DNA from: Patescibacteria group bacterium
GTDB lineage: Bacteria; Patescibacteriota; Saccharimonadia; CAILAD01; GCA-016700035
Assembly (NCBI GenBank): GCA_030917125.1
Contig: JAUPVH010000064.1
Span: 1 to 7,436, forward strand
DNA: 7,436 bases
Reading direction: 5' to 3'
Shown: one piece after another, positions 1-5,056 of the stretch
How the letters are laid out: each line of letters begins with the position of its first letter
How positions within the stretch are numbered: position 1 is the stretch's first letter
Made by a program: the position numbers and the translations under genes
Notes under the pieces: model-generated
The model's database searches: none
What the model saw: only the letters and a program-made list of their open reading frames with translations
What the model was told of the DNA's origin: nothing

Positions 1-1808
1 GGCGGCGAGAGGTTGCGACTGAGTTGAAAGTAATACAGCAAGCATTCTTACAGCAGGAAATTGCACGCGCTCGAGAGGCGCAAAAAAGTTGTAAGGCGCA
101 GGCTGTAAGTCTAGAAAAATATATCAAGCAGACAAAGCAGCAAGAGCAAGATTTGCAGGCCAAAGCCGATGCACTTGCTTCGGCTAGCCAGTCGAACACC
201 GCTGAGCATGCGACAGTACTCAGTGCATTGGCGAGTTTGGACGAGCAGCGTACTCAGATTACGGAGTTGATTGCTCGAGCCGAAGTAGAGCTGGAGCTGA
301 AGCAAGCCGATCTTGTAGAGAAAGTTAGAATGGTGCAGCCCGGTAAAGGCCGCGGTCAGGCTGAAAAACGACTTGTCGCGCTCAAGCAGCAGCTTGATGA
401 GCAAAGCCAGAAATCAGAAGGTTTAAGTGAGAAAGTCACCCAGTTTGATGAGAAAATTCGTGGCCTCACAAAGCAACTGACAGCGTTGCGACAGGCATTA
501 CGCGCCAACCAACGGGCTGGCTATTTAGGGCAGGCACTTGGTTTGGCGCAGATGATTTCACGCCAGCTCACCGACGATAAGGAACTTTCAAAGGATCAAT
601 TACGAATTGTGCTGCATAAATTAGTGCGCACGGTAAAACTCGCGCACGATTCGGACTTAGCTGATGCACCGGAGCGAATTGCTCGCTTGCAGCAGCAAAT
701 TGCTCGTGAGATGACGAAGCGTGAAGAGATTACCGAAAAGCAAACGACTATTATTATTCGTATCCGTTCGCTCGAGCTGGATATTCATGCCCTGGAACGA
801 GAACTTGAAGAGCTCAAGGCTCCCGTACATGAAAAAGAATTGAAGGCACTGAAAAAGGAAGTTACTGCGCGAGAAAAAGACCTTCAGCGGATGCGTGCTC
901 AGCGCGATAAACATGAAGCTGAACAGGAGCGGTTGCGAGCCGAGCTGAATGGGCTCTCCAGTCAAAATACGACCCAAAAGCAGGTTGAAATAGCTCACGC
1001 CCTAGAAGAAGCGCATCAGTTAGTGCAGGTGCGTGGACAGGAGCTGGAGCGTTGTCGGACGCAGCTTATTGAGCTTGAGCGCCAAGAAGAGGATTTGACA
1101 CGGCAAGCGCAGCACTGGGGAGTGAAAATAGTAAGCAAGCCTAGTGTACGTGAGGTTTCGCGGGACGATATCACGCGTCTTGAAGCTGAACTCGCATTAA
1201 TTGGTGAGATTGACGAGACACTGGTTGCGGCTCACACCGAACTCAATGGCCGCATTGCCTATTTAGATGACCAAGCACAGGATATGGAGCGAGCGATTGG
1301 TGATCTGGAAAAGGTATTAGAGGAGCTCGCCAGGCGTATTAAATCCACCTTTGAGGAGAACTTTTCCCGCATTAATAAGGCCTTTGGAAAGAATTTTGCC
1401 GAGCTGTTTGGTGGGGGATCTGCAGAGCTTGCGCTGTTGCAGATTGATGAAGAGAATTATGGTATTGAAATCTCGGTACAGCCTCCAGGTAAGCGGGTGA
1501 CTGCGCTCTCTGCGCTGTCTGGCGGGGAGAAGGCGCTTTCGGCAATTGCGCTGCTTTCGGCAATTCTTGAAGTGAATCCCAGCCCGTTTGTTCTTTTAGA
1601 CGAGGTTGATGCAGCGCTAGATGATCGTAATGCCCAGCTTTTTCAGCAGACATTGACACGACTCGCGAAAAAATCGCAGATTTTGGTTATCACGCATAAT
1701 CACGAAACTATGGTGCACGCCGATCGACTGTATGGCGTGACAGCTAGTCCTCGTACTGCTTCAACGGTATTGTCTGTAAACCTCTCAGAAGTGGAGGTGA
1801 GCAGCTAA
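1..1808 (+). CDS. smc: Chromosome segregation ATPase SMC, C-terminal ~600 residues (5' end outside window)
   Basis: SMC forms the ATP-driven ring that organises and helps segregate the chromosome. The frame is open to the left edge (first full codon at base 3), so the TTG at 24 is not a real start. The N-terminal head with Walker A lies outside the window. Residues are counted from that TTG. Heptad-rich coiled coil runs over about 1-160, a non-coiled stretch over about 162-212, and a second coiled arm over about 213-440. The C-terminal head follows, with ELFGGGSAEL (460-469), the signature LSGGEK (498-503), Walker B and D-loop LLDEVDAALDD (524-534), and the switch histidine in VITHNHETM (555-563). 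The wording around the switch (ADRLYGVT) is typical of bacterial SMC rather than RecN or Rad50. The normal hinge of about 150-180 residues is not recognisable. Arm lengths suggest a total near 800-850 residues against the usual 1150-1200. The stop is TAA, with no terminator before the rpsP promoter. Confidence 0.93.
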   Translation, partial: RREVATELKVIQQAFLQQEIARAREAQKSCKAQAVSLEKYIKQTKQQEQDLQAKADALASASQSNTAEHATVLSALASLDEQRTQITELIARAEVELELKQADLVEKVRMVQPGKGRGQAEKRLVALKQQLDEQSQKSEGLSEKVTQFDEKIRGLTKQLTALRQALRANQRAGYLGQALGLAQMISRQLTDDKELSKDQLRIVLHKLVRTVKLAHDSDLADAPERIARLQQQIAREMTKREEITEKQTTIIIRIRSLELDIHALERELEELKAPVHEKELKALKKEVTAREKDLQRMRAQRDKHEAEQERLRAELNGLSSQNTTQKQVEIAHALEEAHQLVQVRGQELERCRTQLIELERQEEDLTRQAQHWGVKIVSKPSVREVSRDDITRLEAELALIGEIDETLVAAHTELNGRIAYLDDQAQDMERAIGDLEKVLEELARRIKSTFEENFSRINKAFGKNFAELFGGGSAELALLQIDEENYGIEISVQPPGKRVTALSALSGGEKALSAIALLSAILEVNPSPFVLLDEVDAALDDRNAQLFQQTLTRLAKKSQILVITHNHETMVHADRLYGVTASPRTASTVLSVNLSEVEVSS

Positions 1809-1812
1809 CCTG

Positions 1813-1841
1813 TTGACAATCTGGTGGAATATCGGTAAAAT
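1813..1841 (+). promoter_or_regulatory. Sigma70-type promoter for rpsP
   Basis: The perfect -35 hexamer TTGACA (1813-1818) is separated by exactly 17 bases from TAAAAT (1836-1841), five of six matches to the -10 consensus. It begins 4 bases after the smc stop codon. Transcription would start near 1848, leaving an untranslated leader of about 85 bases before the rpsP ATG. I found no convincing stable hairpin or known riboswitch in this leader. A six-codon open frame (1905-1925) ends inside the rpsP Shine-Dalgarno. Confidence 0.8.
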
Positions 1842-1932
1842 GGGGTTCATTCGTGCCTAATGAGGGTCTCTTGAAGCGCTCAGGGCAACTGGCTTTGGTC
1901 AGAAATGGTAATTGTAATCAAGTAAGGATTGT

Positions 1933-2361
1933 ATGCTAGTAATTCGTTTGGCTCGTACGGGCCGCAAAAAATCTGCCTCGTATCGCGTTGTTGCCGCTGA
2001 AAAAACTCGGGCCGCAACCGGTAAGTTTGTTGAAGTTCTCGGCCACTATAACCCACATACTAAGGAACTCGTTCTGAATAAAGAGCGCATTGAAACACGC
2101 GTAAGCCAAGGCGCACAGCCATCAAATACTGTTTTGCGCTTGATGGTGCGTGAGGGTATGGAATTGCCAAAGTGGGCAAAAGTTGCCGAAAAGCAGCGCG
2201 CTCCAAAAAAAGAGCCTGAAGTTCAGGAAGAAGCTGAGCCAACTGCAGAAGTTGCCGCAGAGGCAGCCACCGAAGCTCCAGCTGAAGCGCAGAATGATGC
2301 TCCAGCTCAGGAAGCTGCTGCCGATGCCGCCGAAGAGGCTACTAAAGAAGACGCCGCCTAA
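1933..2361 (+). CDS. rpsP: 30S ribosomal protein S16 with long Ala/Glu-rich C-terminal tail
   Basis: S16 is a small-subunit protein that binds the 5' domain of 16S rRNA early in assembly. The product is 142 residues. The canonical domain fills about 1-82: MLVIRLARTGRKK at the start, then SYRVV, the conserved LGHYNP near 36-41, and a C-terminal PSNTVLRL segment. After a basic linker (about 83-93) comes a low-complexity tail, about 95-142, made almost wholly of Ala, Glu, Pro, Asp, Thr and Gln. Most S16 proteins are about 80-90 residues, though alanine-rich extensions are known in some phyla, notably Actinobacteria. The ATG is preceded by TAAGGA with a short 4-base spacer. It has its own promoter and terminator, so it is probably monocistronic, unlike the usual operon with khpA, rimM and trmD. 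Confidence 0.96.
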   Translation: MLVIRLARTGRKKSASYRVVAAEKTRAATGKFVEVLGHYNPHTKELVLNKERIETRVSQGAQPSNTVLRLMVREGMELPKWAKVAEKQRAPKKEPEVQEEAEPTAEVAAEAATEAPAEAQNDAPAQEAAADAAEEATKEDAA

Positions 2362-2380
2362 TTGTTCTCGCAGACACAAT

Positions 2381-2416
2381 AAAAATCCCGCAACATCAGC
2401 GGGATTTTTTGTTTTC
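2381..2416 (+). terminator. Rho-independent terminator of rpsP
   Basis: An 11-bp perfect stem (2381-2391 pairs with 2399-2409; GC core TCCCGC/GCGGGA) encloses a 7-base loop and is followed by a U-rich tract to about 2416. The A-rich left arm means it could work in both directions, but only rpsP ends here. It lies 19 bases after the rpsP stop. Confidence 0.9.
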
Positions 2417-2437
2417 CTGAGAACTTTCTCGTACAAT
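2409..2437 (+). promoter_or_regulatory. Probable promoter of khpA
   Basis: TTGTTT (2409-2414), 17-base spacer, TACAAT (2432-2437). The -35 element lies in the T-tract of the rpsP terminator, so terminator and promoter are nested. The start would be near 2444. A second -10-like GATAAT (2455-2460) lacks a good -35. An 8-base palindrome CCCGCGGG (2463-2470) lies just before the khpA Shine-Dalgarno; its role is unknown. This is weaker than the rpsP promoter but is the best candidate between a strong terminator and khpA. Confidence 0.6.
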
Positions 2438-2482
2438 ACAACGTAAGCGGAAACGATAATACCCCGCGGGTGAGGAGCAGAT

Positions 2483-2914
2483 ATGGCTGAACATGATAAG
2501 GATTTTATTGAGTACGTAGTAAAGAATATTGTTGATTATCCAGATGATGTGCAATTGGAGCGTACGATTGATGATCGAGGTGTACTTTTGACGCTTTCGG
2601 TGAATCCGGAAGATATGGGGAAGATTATCGGAAAGGCCGGAGGAACCGCTAAGGCTATTCGTACTTTGTTGCGAGTGTTGGGCGCAAAGGATGATGCGCG
2701 GTATAACTTAAAGATTGTTGATCCAGAGGGGTCAGAGCGCGCGAATGCAGCTGCACAGCGCGATGAGTCGCAAGATCAAGATGAAGCTCCAGCAGACGAG
2801 CCCGAGCAGACTGAAGATGTGCCTACAGAGGAAGCTTCTTCAGACGAGGATGATGTTGAGGCAATCAAGAAAAAAGCCCGCGAAGGCCTTGATGACCTCG
2901 ATATGGATATATAA
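2483..2914 (+). CDS. khpA: KhpA-type single KH-domain RNA-binding protein with acidic C-terminal tail
   Basis: KhpA (YlqC) is a small RNA-binding protein of one KH domain. In Firmicutes it acts with KhpB on RNA and cell-division control. This product is 143 residues. The KH domain fills about 1-82 and carries the family pattern NPEDMGKIIGKAGGTAKAIR (41-60), with the GxxG loop GKAG at 50-53. Family members usually stop at about 75-80 residues. Here a further 60 residues (about 83-143) form a strongly acidic, Gln/Asp/Glu/Pro-rich tail, followed by a short mixed-charge helix-like end near 124-143 (AIKKKAREGLDDLD). The start is supported by AGGAG (2473-2477), 5 bases before ATG. In many bacteria khpA sits between rpsP and rimM-trmD. 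Here the next gene is antisense and ends 8 bases past the khpA stop. Confidence 0.92.
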   Translation: MAEHDKDFIEYVVKNIVDYPDDVQLERTIDDRGVLLTLSVNPEDMGKIIGKAGGTAKAIRTLLRVLGAKDDARYNLKIVDPEGSERANAAAQRDESQDQDEAPADEPEQTEDVPTEEASSDEDDVEAIKKKAREGLDDLDMDI

Positions 2915-2939
2915 AAAAGACCCTAACTTTCGCTAGGGT
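2911..2939 (-). terminator. Minus-strand rho-independent terminator overlapping the 3' end of the CxxC gene
   Basis: Read on the minus strand, an 8-bp stem (2932-2939 with 2920-2927, one G-U pair) closes on a GAAA tetraloop (2928-2931), followed by C and six U (2913-2918). The TAG stop of the minus-strand gene (2925-2923) lies in the descending arm, so its last codons are part of the hairpin. On the plus strand the same hairpin has an A-C mismatch and no U-tract, so it is a poor terminator for khpA. Confidence 0.8.
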
Positions 2940-3270
2940 TGGGTGTCTGCGGGATAGGGCAGGCTGTTCGGATAATCCGCTTAGACATGGGATTGCGCTG
3001 CATCCAGGCGGCCATATAGAATTCGACGAGTTCCTTCGGCCATTCGCAAAGGGCTTCAGCCCATGCACAGCCTTGGTGGTGAAGCATATCCGTAGGGCTG
3101 GGCAGTCCAGCATCTGGGATGGTGCTTTCGCAGTATGGGCACACCCACACACGTTGTGTGGGGAAGAAGCCAACTGTTTTTAGGTAGCACTCTTGTGCGA
3201 AGAAGTCATCAAGCTCAGCGAGCTGAAGCGTGTAGGCGGCTCGAACATCGGGAGGGGTGCGATCTATCAC
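2923..3270 (-). CDS. Uncharacterised 115-residue protein with CxxC...HHxxC zinc-finger-like motif
   Basis: I do not recognise the family. The 115-residue product has VCPYCES at 43-49 and HHQGC at 64-68, giving C44-x2-C47-x16/17-H64/H65-x3/2-C68, which fits a small C2HC zinc site. Further cysteines are at 28, 75 and 104. The N-terminal third is helix-like and acidic, with no signal peptide or membrane segment, so the protein is probably cytoplasmic. The tail is Pro-rich. The gene is judged real because it has its own promoter (3307-3335), a strong Shine-Dalgarno before the GTG start, and a tetraloop terminator at its end. It lies antisense between khpA and trmD, where rimM often sits, but shows no resemblance to RimM. 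A nucleic-acid-binding or regulatory role is possible but unproven. Confidence 0.8.
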   Translation of the reverse strand: MIDRTPPDVRAAYTLQLAELDDFFAQECYLKTVGFFPTQRVWVCPYCESTIPDAGLPSPTDMLHHQGCAWAEALCEWPKELVEFYMAAWMQRNPMSKRIIRTACPIPQTPNPSES

Positions 3271-3275
3271 GTTAA

Positions 3276-3282
3276 TCCTTCT
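3276..3282 (-). promoter_or_regulatory. Shine-Dalgarno that sets the GTG start of the CxxC gene
   Basis: On the minus strand AGAAGGA (3282-3276) is followed by 5 bases and then GTG (3270-3268). This spacing is ideal and supports the GTG start and the reality of the gene over the overlapping minus-strand frame at 2865-3173. Confidence 0.75.
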
Positions 3283-3290
3283 CTAGAAGA

Positions 3291-3319
3291 TGGACAGAAC
3301 AGCAGTATTATGCTAAAAT
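3291..3319 (+). promoter_or_regulatory. Probable trmD-queA promoter
   Basis: TGGACA (3291-3296), 17-base spacer, TAAAAT (3314-3319). Transcription would begin near 3326, about 33 bases before the trmD ATG. It overlaps the oppositely directed promoter of the CxxC gene over 3307-3319, so the two polymerases would compete for the same DNA. Confidence 0.65.
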
Positions 3320-3335
3320 TTTACAGATTTGTCAA
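3307..3335 (-). promoter_or_regulatory. Sigma70-type promoter of the minus-strand CxxC gene
   Basis: Read on the minus strand: TTGACA (3335-3330), 17-base spacer, CATAAT (3312-3307). The -35 is a perfect match and the -10 matches five of six. The start would be near 3300, giving a leader of about 30 bases. The -35 box lies inside the left arm region of the inverted repeat at 3329-3345. Confidence 0.75.
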
Positions 3336-3345
3336 TAAGTGACAA
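3329..3345. repeat. Inverted repeat in the shared promoter/leader region
   Basis: TTGTCA (3329-3334), 5-base spacer ATAAG, TGACAA (3340-3345): perfect 6-base arms. It covers the -35 of the minus-strand promoter and falls at the predicted start of the trmD transcript. It could be a protein operator or a weak 5' hairpin in trmD mRNA. The arms are short, so chance is not excluded. Confidence 0.45.
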
Positions 3346-3358
3346 CAGATTAGAAGCT

Positions 3359-4033
3359 ATGAAAATCGATATTATTACACTCTTTCCAGAAATATTTACG
3401 CACGTGCTCGACCACTCGATGCTTCACAAAGCTCGAGAGGTTGGTGCGGTAGAGTTTCGCGCAATCAATTTGCGTGAATTTGGCATTGGCCCACGTCAGC
3501 AAGTAGATGATACGCCATATGGTGGAGGAGCCGGCATGCTCTTGAAGCCTGAGCCGATGTTTGCGGCCGTAGCGCATTGTCGAGAAACAAATCCTGACGC
3601 AAAAGTAGTCATGATGACGCCGCGCGGTAAGCAATTTCGTCAGCTCGATGCGAAGCGGTTAGCAAAAGAACAAGGCCTAATAATTCTCTGCGGTCATTAC
3701 GAGGGCTTTGACGAGCGGATTCTTTCGATAGTGGATGAAGAGGTTTCGATGGGTGACTTTGTGCTTACAGGCGGAGAAATTCCCGCCATGGCGGTAGCGG
3801 ATAGCATTGTACGATTGTTGCCGGGAGTCTTGGGCGATCAGCGCTCGCACGAAGAGGAAAGCTTTTCTCAAGGACTTTTGGAGCACGCTCATTATACTCG
3901 ACCGCAAGAGTTTCGGGGGATGAAGGTACCTGAAGAGCTCTTGGGTGGTAATCACGCGAAAATTCATGAATGGCGCAGGCAAGACTCTATTAAGAAAACT
4001 GAAGAAAATCGGCCGGATCTGACGGAGCTGTAA
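3359..4033 (+). CDS. trmD: tRNA (guanine-37-N1)-methyltransferase TrmD
   Basis: TrmD uses S-adenosylmethionine to make m1G37 next to the anticodon, preventing +1 frameshifts. It is a SPOUT enzyme with a trefoil knot. I chose ATG 3359, giving 224 residues that begin MKIDIITLFPEIF, the family's normal N-terminus. An upstream in-frame TTG at 3329 would add ten unrelated residues and sits almost at the predicted transcript start. Hallmarks: DTPYGGGAGMLLKPEP (51-66), the knot segments LCGHYEGFDER (110-120) and SMGDFVLTGGE (130-140), then RLLPGVLG (152-159) and GLLEHAHYTRP (172-182), GNHA (197-200). The position I equate with the catalytic Asp169 of Haemophilus TrmD appears to be Glu167 (EESF). The Shine-Dalgarno is weak (AGAAG region). 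Length is slightly below the usual 230-250. It is followed with no gap by queA, so the two form an operon. Confidence 0.96.
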   Translation: MKIDIITLFPEIFTHVLDHSMLHKAREVGAVEFRAINLREFGIGPRQQVDDTPYGGGAGMLLKPEPMFAAVAHCRETNPDAKVVMMTPRGKQFRQLDAKRLAKEQGLIILCGHYEGFDERILSIVDEEVSMGDFVLTGGEIPAMAVADSIVRLLPGVLGDQRSHEEESFSQGLLEHAHYTRPQEFRGMKVPEELLGGNHAKIHEWRRQDSIKKTEENRPDLTEL

Positions 4034-5056
4034 GTGGCGGCCGAGTTTTACGTTCTTCCACCGGAAAAGATTGCACAGGAGCCACCGAAGGTGCGTGGCG
4101 CTTCGCGTTTACTCGTACTGCACCGAGACACAAAAAAGCTGGAAGATAAGCGCTACACAGATGCGATTGACTATCTTGAGCCGGGAGATGTACTGGTACT
4201 GAATGATACTAAGGTGATGCCAGCGCGCTTAATTACAAAGTTTGCGGACGGCCGTGAACGAGAGATGATGCTGACGGAAAAACATGCACGCGAACTTCCG
4301 AAAACGCAGGCACAGGTTGTGTATCGCGGTAAATTGCGCGCTGGTGACGAACTGTACGTCGGCGATGAAGAGCTACGCGTACTCGAAATTTTAGAGGGTG
4401 GACAAGCGATTATTGAAGCTGATCGAAGTATTGCAGCAATTGCTGATGAATATGGTGCCACGCCACTGCCTCCGTATATTCGACGCGAGGCTAATCAAGA
4501 TGACGCGCAGCGTTACCAAACTGTCTTTGCACATGAAGTCGGCTCGGTGGCGGCACCAACTGCTTCGCTGAATATGACGGATGAATTGTTGCGGGCAATT
4601 AAAGCAAAGGGTATCGAGGTTGTTTACCTTACGCTGCACGTGGGCCGCGGAACGTTTTTACCAATTCGCTCTGAAAAAGTTAATGATCACAAGATGCACG
4701 AAGAATATTTTGAAATTCCATCTCAAGCGTTACAGAAGATTCGTGCTGCCAAACAAATGGGTGGGCGAGTGGTGGCACTTGGTACAACCGTGACGCGTGC
4801 TCTCGAATACGCTGCAGGGGGTATTCTCACAAGCAAAACGCAAATCGTTCATGGTGAGGCCGATATTTTTATTCATCCAGGCTACGAGTTTCGAGTGGTC
4901 GATGCGCTGCTCACGAACTTTCACGCACCGGAATCGACTGTGATTCAGTTAGCCGCAGCCTTTGCTGGCGAAGAATTTCTAAGAACTGCTTACCGACACG
5001 CCCTAAAAAGTAATTACCGTTTTCTGTCGTACGGCGATTCGATGCTGATTATTTAG
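4034..5056 (+). CDS. queA: S-adenosylmethionine:tRNA ribosyltransferase-isomerase QueA
   Basis: QueA transfers and isomerises the ribose of S-adenosylmethionine onto preQ1 in the wobble position of tRNAs (Asp, Asn, His, Tyr), giving epoxyqueuosine. The product has 340 residues, the normal length. Motifs: ASRLLVL (23-29), LNDTKVMPARL (56-66), TPLPPYIRR (143-151), GSVAAPT (170-176), TLHVGRGTFLPI (200-211), HKMHEEY (219-225), GRVVALGTTVTRALE (244-258), DALLTNFHAPEST (290-302) and YRFLSYGDSMLI (328-339). The usually invariant AAPTAGLHFT motif reads AAPTASLNMT here (173-182), losing Gly and His. The GTG start directly follows the trmD TAA. A GGAG at 4024-4027 inside trmD acts as Shine-Dalgarno, so translation is probably coupled. 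The enzyme needs preQ1-tRNA from Tgt, encoded elsewhere if present. The stop overlaps the stop of the convergent CAP gene. Confidence 0.95.
   Translation: MAAEFYVLPPEKIAQEPPKVRGASRLLVLHRDTKKLEDKRYTDAIDYLEPGDVLVLNDTKVMPARLITKFADGREREMMLTEKHARELPKTQAQVVYRGKLRAGDELYVGDEELRVLEILEGGQAIIEADRSIAAIADEYGATPLPPYIRREANQDDAQRYQTVFAHEVGSVAAPTASLNMTDELLRAIKAKGIEVVYLTLHVGRGTFLPIRSEKVNDHKMHEEYFEIPSQALQKIRAAKQMGGRVVALGTTVTRALEYAAGGILTSKTQIVHGEADIFIHPGYEFRVVDALLTNFHAPESTVIQLAAAFAGEEFLRTAYRHALKSNYRFLSYGDSMLII

Noticed and set aside
24..26. TTG as the SMC start
   Set aside because: The frame is open to the window edge and the sequence before and after it is mid-coiled-coil SMC, so the gene begins outside the window.
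1842..1932. Structured autoregulatory leader or riboswitch before rpsP
   Set aside because: I could find only 3-4 bp pairings such as CTGG...TCAG-like segments, not a stable or recognisable fold.
2865..3173. 102-residue minus-strand frame overlapping the CxxC gene
   Set aside because: It lacks the promoter, Shine-Dalgarno and terminator that fit the 2923-3270 frame, and it would run into khpA.
3329..3358. Upstream TTG start for trmD, adding ten residues
   Set aside because: No Shine-Dalgarno, the extra residues are not TrmD-like, and the TTG lies almost at the predicted transcript start. ATG 3359 gives the family N-terminus MKIDIITLFPEIF.
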